A stretch of 5,528 bases of DNA from Acidobacteriota bacterium (GTDB taxonomy: Bacteria; Acidobacteriota; Blastocatellia; Pyrinomonadales; Pyrinomonadaceae), in assembly GCA_013696385.1 (NCBI GenBank), contig JACCYR010000099.1, positions 1-5,528 on the forward strand, read 5' to 3'. The notes under the pieces were generated by a model that saw only the letters and a program-made list of their open reading frames with translations, was not told where the DNA came from and searched no databases. Position 1 is the stretch's first letter, and the number at the start of each line of letters is the position of its first letter. Of this stretch, positions 1 through 5,121 are shown in pieces. The translations under genes were made by a program, and so were the position numbers.

Positions 1-170
1 TGCAATTTATGGAGTCGCTTTGCCAAACGCCGAAATTGTTTACTTCGACAAACCTTTCTAATTTGCCGATGCAATCGTTACTGGCAAAGCTGGACTACGT
101 TTTAAGTGGAGTAATTCATAACTTGGATGAAGATGACCCGGAGATTGTGTATTTCAAGCGGCTTCGTTGA
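1..170 (+). CDS. GNAT family N-acetyltransferase, C-terminal part (5' end outside window), cassette 1
   Basis: The reading frame starts at position 3, is open from the left edge and ends with TGA at 168-170. It encodes the last 55 residues of a protein whose final 52 are identical to those of the complete acetyltransferase at 345-767. Three residues before this stretch differ (QFM here, KHL there). At DNA level 15 of the 52 codons differ, all silently, so both copies have been under selection for the same protein. The acetyl-CoA-binding part of the GNAT fold would lie upstream, outside the window; only the C-terminal half is seen. The gene ends 12 bp before its attC, the same spacing as in cassette 2. 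It is most likely a complete gene cut by the window, but truncation upstream cannot be excluded. Confidence 0.85.
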   Translation, partial: QFMESLCQTPKLFTSTNLSNLPMQSLLAKLDYVLSGVIHNLDEDDPEIVYFKRLR

Positions 171-182
171 AAATAACGGGCG

Positions 183-295
183 GGCTAACAAATCATTGGA
201 CGTGAGGGCGAAACAGCTACTTTGTTATCACGTTGTCTTTTTACCCGTTGCTTGCGTGTAATCGGTTTCGCCCCACGTCAATTCAATCGTTAGAC
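183..295 (+). other. Integron attC recombination site of cassette 1 (113 bp)
   Basis: The left R box is GGCTAAC (183-189) and the right R box is GTTAGAC (289-295), a full match to GTTRRRY. Arms 199-214 and 265-279 pair perfectly over 15 bp (GACGTG...GGGCGAAAC) except for one unpaired A at 205 on the left arm. A single extrahelical base of this kind is what folded attC sites use to mark the recombined strand. The segments between R and L boxes (190-198 and 280-288) are largely unpaired, like the unpaired central spacer of known sites, and 215-264 is the terminal loop region. The expected crossover is between G289 and T290. Comparison with the site at 780-892 shows conserved arms and a divergent loop. 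Confidence 0.9.
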
Positions 296-886
296 GGCTA
301 TCGCGTTTGCAGACGTGAAGAGTATTTTGAGTTTTGAGTGAAATATGATTTCGATTCGTCCAGCCGTTGAAAATGACATTGACGCTCTTTGCTCTTTCGA
401 CTTAATCGCGCAGCGTGAAAATGAACGTCGGGAGTTTATTCGTCGTGTCGTAACTTCGGGTGAATGCTTTGTCGCCGTCGCAGACGAAAAAGTTATCGGT
501 TACGGCGTTTTGAATTACACTTTTTATTACAACGGCTGTATTGATATGTTGTATGTAGATTCCGAGTATCGGCGTGTTGGAGCAGGCGCAGCGTTGTTGA
601 AACATCTGGAGTCGCTTTGCCAAACTCCGAAACTGTTCACTTCGACAAACCTTTCTAATTTGCCGATGCAATCGTTGCTTGCGAAGCTAGACTACGTTTT
701 AAGCGGCGTGATTCATAATCTTGACGAAGACGACCCAGAGATTGTGTATTTCAAGCGGCTTCGTTGAAAATAACGGGCGGGCTAACAAATCATTGGACGT
801 GAGGGCGAAACAGCTACTTTGTATGAATGTTGCTCGCTAAACCCGAAGTTGCGTGTATTCGGTTTCGCCCCACGTCAATTCAATCG
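290..886 (+). mobile_element. Gene cassette 2 (GNAT acetyltransferase)
   Basis: This 597-bp unit runs from the TT after the crossover G of attC 1 to the crossover G of attC 2. It begins TTAGAC, nearly complementary to the left R box of its own attC (GGCTAAC), as expected if it once existed as a closed circle. It holds one gene with a 55-bp leader and little else. Its 3' part (from about 609) is homologous to cassette 1, and corresponding points are always 597 bp apart. The two cassettes are therefore diverged copies of the same unit, at least in the visible part. Confidence 0.85.
345..767 (+). CDS. GNAT family N-acetyltransferase (complete, cassette 2)
   Basis: This 140-residue protein has the size and layout of a single GNAT domain, a cytoplasmic enzyme fold that transfers an acetyl group from acetyl-CoA to an amine. 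The N-terminal ISIRPAVENDIDAL is the usual first strand and helix. Residues 42-57 (FVAVADEKVIGYGVLN) form the central hairpin and 67-73 (DMLYVDS) is strand 4. Residues 76-81 (RRVGAG) fit the acetyl-CoA pyrophosphate-binding motif R/Q-x-x-G-x-G/A, followed by helix AALLKHLE. The C-terminus, with LDEDDPEIVYFKRL, resembles small stand-alone acetyltransferases. The acceptor substrate is unknown; no aminoglycoside-acetyltransferase signature was recognised, so a resistance role should not be assumed. The ATG at 345 was chosen because the domain begins there; a weak GAGTG lies 4 bases upstream. An attC follows 12 bp after the stop, so expression probably depends on a promoter further left in the array or inside a cassette. 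Confidence 0.9.
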   Translation: MISIRPAVENDIDALCSFDLIAQRENERREFIRRVVTSGECFVAVADEKVIGYGVLNYTFYYNGCIDMLYVDSEYRRVGAGAALLKHLESLCQTPKLFTSTNLSNLPMQSLLAKLDYVLSGVIHNLDEDDPEIVYFKRLR

Positions 887-892
887 TTCGCT
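780..892 (+). other. Integron attC recombination site of cassette 2 (113 bp)
   Basis: It has the same length and fold as the site at 183-295: left R box GGCTAAC (780-786), arms 796-811 and 862-876 with one unpaired A at 802, and crossover expected between G886 and T887. The right R box reads GTTCGCT, which departs from the GTTRRRY consensus. Those six bases belong to the incoming cassette 3 and match that cassette's own left R box. The left part (to about 821) and the right arm are identical to attC 1, whereas the loop (about 822-861) has diverged heavily. Confidence 0.9.
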
Positions 893-951
893 TGCTTCTT
901 GTTTTCAACGAATGGCTTGCTTGCCAACGAGCAAAGATTTATCATTGCTTT

Positions 952-1176
952 ATGAATTATCACGATATTATTACTATCGAACCGGGCAAGCGCGGTGGCA
1001 AACCTTGTATTCGCGGGATGAGAATGACGGTTTATGATGTGCTTGAATACTTAGCTTCGGGAATGACTACGCAGGAAATCTTGGATGATTTTCCATATTT
1101 GACGCACGATGATGTTATGGCTTGTTTGGCATTTGCCGCTGACCGCGAGAAACATCTGTTGGTGGTTCAATCGTGA
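952..1176 (+). CDS. DUF433 protein, putative antitoxin of a PIN-like toxin
   Basis: This 74-residue protein matches the DUF433 family (Pfam PF04255) along its whole length. It starts MNYHDIITIEPGKRGGKPCI, continues with RGMRMTVYDVLEYLASGM, and ends with a DDFPYLTHDDVMACLAFAAD-type segment, a compact winged/helix-turn-helix-like DNA-binding fold. DUF433 genes are very often paired with DUF5615 genes and are taken to be VapB-like antitoxins that bind the toxin and repress their own promoter. This pair fits, with the toxin frame starting inside the antitoxin stop (GTGA, 4-bp overlap). The ATG at 952 was chosen because the family normally begins at this motif; a longer frame from GTG 853 would run through attC 2 and across the cassette boundary and is unlikely. 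No clear ribosome binding site precedes it. Confidence 0.9.
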   Translation: MNYHDIITIEPGKRGGKPCIRGMRMTVYDVLEYLASGMTTQEILDDFPYLTHDDVMACLAFAADREKHLLVVQS

Positions 1177-1511
1177 GCGCAAAATTGCTTTTTGACCAAA
1201 ACTTATCTCCAATACTCGTCAAAAAACTTGCAGATTTATTCCCAAACTCCGACCATCTTGATTTATTGAGACTTGGCACAGCCGACGATGCGATAGTCTG
1301 GGAATACGCCAGACGCAACGGTTTTGTTGTCGTGACAAAGGACGCTGACTTTGCAGATTTGAGCGTATTGCGTGGTTTTCCGCCGAAAGTTGTCTGGATT
1401 TGCAGAGGCAATTGCTCAACGACAGACATCGAAGACATTTTGCGCGACCATAACGTCGAGATTGAAGATTTGGTAGCGGACTCAACTTCGGGCATCTTGA
1501 CGCTATTTTAA
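1173..1511 (+). CDS. DUF5615 PIN-like protein, putative toxin (RNase)
   Basis: This 112-residue protein is of the DUF5615 family (Pfam PF18480), related to PIN and Mut7-C domains, which cleave RNA using metal-bound acidic residues. Candidate active-site residues are D8 in KLLFDQNLSP, D38/D39 in LGTADDAIVWEYA, and D57/D59 in VVVTKDADF. A WICRGNCST segment (75-83) is the usual late family motif. Length is normal and all acidic positions are kept, so the toxin looks intact. The start is GTG at 1173, overlapping the antitoxin stop by 4 bp, with a weak GGTGG 7 bases upstream, which suggests translational coupling. The gene ends 26 bp before the attC. RNase activity and toxicity are inferred from the family; the target is unknown. 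Confidence 0.88.
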   Translation: MSAKLLFDQNLSPILVKKLADLFPNSDHLDLLRLGTADDAIVWEYARRNGFVVVTKDADFADLSVLRGFPPKVVWICRGNCSTTDIEDILRDHNVEIEDLVADSTSGILTLF

Positions 1512-1537
1512 GAAAGCGTGTTTCAACTCAAAGGGCA

Positions 1538-1667
1538 AGCGAACAAGTCATTGGACGCTTGGGGCGCGGGCAGCGACTTTCATTTAACATTTACCGAATT
1601 TTTTGCTGTTTAATGATAAATGTTAAATGTTGCCGGATGTCGCCCGCTGAAAATTCGGACGTTAAAT
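1538..1667 (+). other. Integron attC recombination site of cassette 3 (130 bp, last in array)
   Basis: The left R box is AGCGAAC (1538-1544) followed by AAGTCATTGGACG, closely similar to the left ends of the other two sites. The right R box is GTTAAAT (1661-1667), matching GTTRRRY. Internal pairing is less tidy than in the other sites: GCGGGC (1566-1571) pairs with GCCCGC (1642-1647), and there is a perfect 13-bp inner stem, CATTTAACATTTA (1581-1593) with 1617-1629, around a 23-nt loop. The expected crossover is between G1661 and T1662. The last six bases are not cassette DNA but the end of the neighbouring minus-strand gene. The palindrome separates convergent genes and might also limit read-through. 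Confidence 0.78.
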
Positions 1668-2918
1668 GCTTGTTAAAAACTTCGCGCCGAAAGGCAAAAT
1701 ATATCCCTTCGCGTTTTTATCGCTCCGCGACAAAATATCATCAAAAGATCGCGTCTTGTGAAGGCGCATCGGGCACGTTTCGTTTTCGTTTAAGGAAGTG
1801 ATGATTTGGACGTTAAATCTTTCGGCGATGCGTAATAAATTCCACGCCGTTTGCCCGTTGACTTGGTAGTTAGCGCAGAGCTTTTCGGCTAAAGCATTTG
1901 AATCTTCCGAATCAAACCACGATAAAAGATCTTTCCTCCCTAAGCCATCGGCGCATTCCGCCAAAAAGATAATCGTGCCACCGTCTTTGCAAGCGCGCGA
2001 AGCCATGTCGAGAGCCTTGTGCGCCTGAATCATATTTATATCGTGCGGAAAACCGCCACAACTTATGATAACTAAATCGCGCTTTTCAGCAATTTCAATT
2101 GTGTGTTCTAAGGCGTAAAACTCACATGCCTTGCGATGTGCCGAAACCCAATCGCCGCAGAATAAATCAACTGCTTTGCCTTGGTCGCCCACGATTGTAT
2201 TAATCGAAAACGACGGCGAAAGTTTCCGAACAATTTCCATAAACGATTCGTGAACAGCGTTTCCGTCTAAAATACCCGTGTTCACGCCTTCGCGCCTTGA
2301 CTTTGTTTCGCAATCAAAAGCTAATTTATGCGTGGCGGAAATTGTTCGCGTCGAAGCTAAACCCGGACAAATAAGTTTTCGTCCGCCCGTAAAACCAGCG
2401 AAGTAATGAAACGTGATGCCGCCGACAATTATAACGCGGTTGTGTTCAATCAAAGCGCGGTTTAGCTCAATTGGGATGCCGTTTTCGGTTTCGCCAAGCC
2501 GGACAATCTGCGCCAAATCACGCGGATTATGTTCTAAAGTTTTGATGCGCTGCGCGATAAACGGCGTGAGAATCGTTTGTTTTTCGTCTTCCGTAACTTG
2601 CCGATGAATGCCTGTAGCAAAAATTATGCGGATGTCGAAAGGCATTGTGCCACCAGCAATTAAACGGCGAACCAGTAAATTTACAATCTGACCGCTTGCT
2701 GTTTGGCGCGTTGCGTCCGGCACGACGATTAAGACCGTTTCACTTGGCTTGACAATTTCTTCGATTGTTTGTTCACCAATCGGATTATCCAGTTTTTCGC
2801 CAATTTCAACATCTGTCAGGGCAGGTTTGAAATCTGTTTTGCCTAAAATATCAAATTTATTTGCATCAAAAGTGAAATTTATAAAAGTTCTTCCGTAAGC
2901 TAATTTGATTTCAGGCAT
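1662..2918 (-). CDS. larA: LarA-family nickel-pincer racemase/epimerase homologue
   Basis: This 418-residue protein is close to the usual ~425 of LarA, the lactate racemase that uses a nickel-pincer nucleotide (NPN) cofactor and interconverts 2-hydroxyacid stereoisomers in the cytoplasm. Residues matching the LarA active site are visible: the D68-x-x-R71 motif (VPDATR), H105 in TGIHRQ, H171 and K181 in HYFAGFTGGRK (the lysine that carries the cofactor and a Ni-ligand histidine), H197 in ATHKLAFD, and Q298/K301 in INMIQAHKALD. The N-terminal catalytic and C-terminal LarA domains both appear complete. Many LarA homologues act on other 2-hydroxyacids, so lactate is not certain. No cofactor genes larB, larC or larE are in the window. 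Start is ATG at 2916-2918, without a Shine-Dalgarno sequence. The stop codon (1662-1664) abuts the crossover point of the last attC. Confidence 0.87.
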   Translation of the reverse strand: MPEIKLAYGRTFINFTFDANKFDILGKTDFKPALTDVEIGEKLDNPIGEQTIEEIVKPSETVLIVVPDATRQTASGQIVNLLVRRLIAGGTMPFDIRIIFATGIHRQVTEDEKQTILTPFIAQRIKTLEHNPRDLAQIVRLGETENGIPIELNRALIEHNRVIIVGGITFHYFAGFTGGRKLICPGLASTRTISATHKLAFDCETKSRREGVNTGILDGNAVHESFMEIVRKLSPSFSINTIVGDQGKAVDLFCGDWVSAHRKACEFYALEHTIEIAEKRDLVIISCGGFPHDINMIQAHKALDMASRACKDGGTIIFLAECADGLGRKDLLSWFDSEDSNALAEKLCANYQVNGQTAWNLLRIAERFNVQIITSLNENETCPMRLHKTRSFDDILSRSDKNAKGYILPFGAKFLTSI

Positions 2919-2972
2919 TTTATTTTACGCTTTAGCAGCAAATGACGTAGAGAAATTCAATCTGACGATAAA

Positions 2973-3959
2973 TTAAGCGACTTTGGATTTTGAGCTTTGG
3001 ATTTTAGACATTTCCGCAGGCGCAAAACAATTTGCTCCCGAAAAACAAGGATGCGTATTCGCCTGTTCGTCGGCGAGCGTTTCCAACTGAATCGTTAAAT
3101 GGTCAATGCTGAATTCGTCGTGCAGTTTTTCTCTGATTTCCTGCAGAAGTTTGGCTTGCACAACTCTTTCCTGATGAACGATATGCACGCTCAAGGCTTC
3201 AATTCCCGAAGTTATCGTCCAAACATGAAGGTCGTGGACATTCTCAACGTTTTCCGTCTGCAAAATCATTTGTTCAACCGCCGTTAAATTGATGTGCGCG
3301 GGCGTTCCTTCGAGCAGGACGTTGACCGATTCTTTTATCAGATTCCACGCTCCGAAAATTATAATCAAACTTATCAAAACGCTGGTTGCCGCATCTGCCC
3401 AAATCCAGCCGAAGGCGAGAATCAAAACTCCGGCGATAATCGCCGCCACCGAACCGAGCAGATCGCCGATTACGTGCAACCACGCGCCGCGCATATTAAG
3501 GTCGTGTTGGTGTCCGCCGCGCAGAAGAAATGCGGCAATGATATTGACAATTAATCCGCCGACGGCAACTGCGGTCATCTGAAAACCTTTAACCTCCTGC
3601 GGCGCGTGCCATCGCTGATATGCTTCGTAAATTACCCATAACGAAATCAAAACCAGCGCGATGCCGTTAACAAACGCGGCGAGAATTTCCAAACGATAAT
3701 AGCCGAAGGTTTTCTTTGAAGTTGCCGGACGCGAAGCAAACCAAATCGCGCCTAAAGTTAAAGATAATGCGCCGACATCCGTCAGCATATGTCCGGCATC
3801 GGCAATCAGCGCGAGCGAATTTGCCAGCCAACCGCCGACTGCTTCCGCCAGCATATAGACAAAAGTTAAGCCAAGCGCAAATTTTAGTCTACTCAGGCTT
3901 TGCGCCGTGCGTCTGGCTTCGGAATGTGCGTGTCGAATACTCAAAATTTCAGATTTCAA
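2973..3959 (-). CDS. czcD: Cation diffusion facilitator (CzcD/ZitB-like) Zn2+/Co2+/Cd2+ exporter
   Basis: This 328-residue inner-membrane protein exports divalent metal in exchange for protons. About six transmembrane segments are seen (roughly 25-45, 48-72, 92-112, 127-147, 162-184, 188-206), followed by a cytoplasmic domain (about 210-295) with VHDLHVWTITSG. The tetrahedral metal site is intact: H57-x-x-x-D61 in segment 2 (DAGHMLTD) and H162-x-x-x-D166 in segment 5 (LHVIGD). The His/Asp combination is typical of zinc-type members. The family signature FGYYRLEILAAFVNG is at 85-99 and a short His loop (GGHQHD) at 148-153. The frame has no ATG before residue 36, so the start must be TTG, at 3957-3959 or at codon 6; an in-frame stop lies four codons upstream of the first TTG. 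The last ~11 residues (KIQSSKSKVA) are read from a degenerate repeat, suggesting a recently altered C-terminus. Confidence 0.9.
   Translation of the reverse strand: MKSEILSIRHAHSEARRTAQSLSRLKFALGLTFVYMLAEAVGGWLANSLALIADAGHMLTDVGALSLTLGAIWFASRPATSKKTFGYYRLEILAAFVNGIALVLISLWVIYEAYQRWHAPQEVKGFQMTAVAVGGLIVNIIAAFLLRGGHQHDLNMRGAWLHVIGDLLGSVAAIIAGVLILAFGWIWADAATSVLISLIIIFGAWNLIKESVNVLLEGTPAHINLTAVEQMILQTENVENVHDLHVWTITSGIEALSVHIVHQERVVQAKLLQEIREKLHDEFSIDHLTIQLETLADEQANTHPCFSGANCFAPAEMSKIQSSKSKVA
2981..3008. repeat. Degenerate 7-bp-periodic tandem repeat at the 3' end of the CDF gene
   Basis: Two 14-bp units, CTTTGGATTTTGAG (2981-2994) and CTTTGGATTTTAGA (2995-3008), stand in tandem. Each can be read as two related heptamers of the type TTTGGAT/TTTGAGC. 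The repeat lies inside the last codons of the minus-strand exporter gene. Short heptameric repeats of this style occur between genes in some cyanobacteria and other bacteria. Confidence 0.65.
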
Positions 3960-4039
3960 TTTCCGGCTTTAAGATGCCGAATTTAAGACTTGCGATTTGT
4001 TCGCCTCAGAAAATCTTTTTTAGTTCGCCATTTATTATA

Positions 4040-5047
4040 TTACTCTTTAATTTCTTTTGTGGGAGGAAAAAGCAGAGAGAGAATTATCGAAAGCGCAATT
4101 GCGCCGACCACAATGCCGAGCGAGATGTTAATAGCTATCTGTTCAAAATCGTGATGTAAATATCTTTGCAAAAATTCGGCAAAAGCGGAATTGCTGCCTT
4201 CGCCCATAACCATTATTAAACCTTCCGCCAGAAGCGGCAAGAGCATTTTAAAGCCAATAAAACTTAGAACAAATGCCAAGCCGTATTTGAGGTAGTGAAA
4301 TTTGTCAGCCAATTCGACCAGTAAAAAAAAGAATGTTCGGAGACCTAAGATAGCGAAAATGTTTGATGTATAAACGATAAATCGGTCGGTAGTAATGCCG
4401 AAAATTGCCGGAATCGAATCTACGGCAAAGACCAAATCGGCGACGTTTATCACGATTAAGACAAGCAGCAGAAGCGTTCCAACCCGTTTTCCGTCCTTAA
4501 TAACAAAGAACTTTTCGCCGTCATAATGTTTTGAAATTCTGATAAACCGCGTCGTCAGGGAAACAATCATGCTGTCTTCGGGATTAAAATCATCGTCGTC
4601 GCCAAACATCTTTATTCCCGTATAAATCAGAAACGCGCCAAAGAGATAAAGTATCCATTCAAATTTTTCGACCAATTCCGCACCCGCAAAAATCATCACC
4701 ATCCGTAGCACGAGTGCCATAAAGATGCCCCAAAAGAGCGCGCGGTGCTGAAACTTTTTCGGAACTTTGAAATAGTTGAAAATCAGGAGAAAGACAAAAA
4801 GATTATCAATCGAAAGCGACAGTTCGATGAGATAGCCGGTAAAAAACAACTTTGCCCGCGTTATGTCGAATTGAAAGTAAATAAAGCCGCAAAAAGCCAG
4901 CGCGAGCGAAATCCAAACCGCACTCCACACAAGCGTTTCACGGCGCGTCGGCGTGTGCGCCTTGCGGTTGACAACGCCGATGTCAACAAAAAGCGCGATT
5001 AACACGACGACAAAGAAAAAAATCCAAACCCACAGCGGATATTCCAT
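4040..5047 (-). CDS. terC: TerC/Alx family integral membrane protein (putative divalent metal exporter)
   Basis: This 335-residue polytopic membrane protein of the TerC family (Pfam PF03741) is close in length to E. coli Alx (about 320) and plasmid TerC (about 346). Hydrophobic helices cover most of the chain. The two family motifs with their conserved acidic residues are present: GYLIELSLSIDNLFVF (about 71-86, with E75, D81, N82) and INVADLVFAVDSIPA (about 200-214, with D204 and D210). These motifs are believed to form the metal-binding centre. An acidic loop, GDDDDFNPED, lies at 149-158. Family members are linked to Mn2+ homeostasis, alkaline response or tellurite resistance; no other ter genes are nearby, so an Alx-like metal role is the more likely one. 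The ATG at 5045-5047 is preferred over the TTG two codons upstream, which ORF callers might choose. No Shine-Dalgarno sequence is seen. The exporter gene follows 80 bp downstream. Confidence 0.9.
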   Translation of the reverse strand: MEYPLWVWIFFFVVVLIALFVDIGVVNRKAHTPTRRETLVWSAVWISLALAFCGFIYFQFDITRAKLFFTGYLIELSLSIDNLFVFLLIFNYFKVPKKFQHRALFWGIFMALVLRMVMIFAGAELVEKFEWILYLFGAFLIYTGIKMFGDDDDFNPEDSMIVSLTTRFIRISKHYDGEKFFVIKDGKRVGTLLLLVLIVINVADLVFAVDSIPAIFGITTDRFIVYTSNIFAILGLRTFFFLLVELADKFHYLKYGLAFVLSFIGFKMLLPLLAEGLIMVMGEGSNSAFAEFLQRYLHHDFEQIAINISLGIVVGAIALSIILSLLFPPTKEIKE

Positions 5048-5058
5048 ATTCAATTAAA

Positions 5059-5086
5059 ATACTAGGTTTGAGCCTTAAATGTCCAA
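5059..5086 (-). promoter_or_regulatory. Possible sigma70-type promoter for the terC-czcD-larA block
   Basis: Reading the minus strand, TTGGAC (5081-5086) is followed after 16 bp by TAGTAT (5059-5064), a 4/6 match to the -10 consensus. The -35 match is poor (3/6). The -10 ends only 11 bp before the ATG, so the transcript would be almost leaderless, in line with the missing Shine-Dalgarno sequence. This is a weak call made from consensus resemblance and position only. Confidence 0.22.
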
Positions 5087-5121
5087 AGCTACAGAAAAGT
5101 AAAAAGGCAAAAGTAGGAATG

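Larger units (their letters stand above)
1..1661 (+). mobile_element. Integron gene-cassette array, distal part (three cassettes, first one partial)
   Basis: Three consecutive units each consist of one or two plus-strand genes followed by a long imperfect palindrome bounded by R-box-like ends (xxxTAAC or xxxGAAC on the left, GTTxxxx on the right). That is the layout of integron cassettes with their attC sites. All genes point the same way and each lies close to its attC. The junctions behave as expected: bases following the conserved G belong to the next cassette, and those of cassette 3 (TTCGCT) match the left R box of its own attC (AGCGAAC) rather than that of the site they sit in. No integrase or attI is visible; by normal integron polarity they would be to the left. 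Whether this is a sedentary chromosomal array or a cluster lacking an integrase cannot be told from here. Confidence 0.85.
887..1661 (+). mobile_element. Gene cassette 3 (DUF433-DUF5615 toxin-antitoxin-type module)
   Basis: This 775-bp cassette starts at TTCGCT directly after the crossover G of attC 2 and ends at G1661 of attC 3. Its first bases together with that G (GTTCGCT) are the exact reverse complement of AGCGAAC at 1538-1544, the left R box of its own attC. Such a match is expected for a cassette that circularised as one piece. It holds two overlapping genes and a 65-bp leader (887-951) in which no convincing promoter was seen. Toxin-antitoxin modules are well-known passengers of chromosomal integrons, where they are thought to stabilise the array. 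Confidence 0.85.

Noticed and set aside
1..295. CRISPR-like or simple direct repeat array
   Set aside because: The repeated units are full gene-plus-attC cassettes 597 bp apart, not short repeats with spacers.
853..951. Longer DUF433 frame beginning at GTG 853
   Set aside because: It would start inside the right arm of attC 2 and cross the cassette boundary; the family normally begins at the MNYHDIITIEPG segment coded from 952.
921..951. Internal cassette promoter with -35 TTGCCA upstream of DUF433
   Set aside because: The -35 is good but no acceptable -10 hexamer occurs at 16-18 bp spacing.
1115..1495. Minus-strand open frame of 126 codons opposite the DUF5615 gene
   Set aside because: It is a shadow of a recognised gene; the translation shows no family features.
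1559..1801. Plus-strand open frame of 80 codons across attC 3 and the larA end
   Set aside because: It overlaps the palindrome and the well-supported larA gene on the other strand, and the product resembles no known protein.
3961..3981. Small hairpin between terC and czcD as a terminator
   Set aside because: The CGGC/GCCG stem is very short and no T tract follows on the minus strand; the two genes are more likely read together.
3716..4159. Plus-strand open frame of 147 codons opposite the czcD start and terC end
   Set aside because: It lies opposite two clear family members, and its low-complexity basic product shows no recognisable domain.
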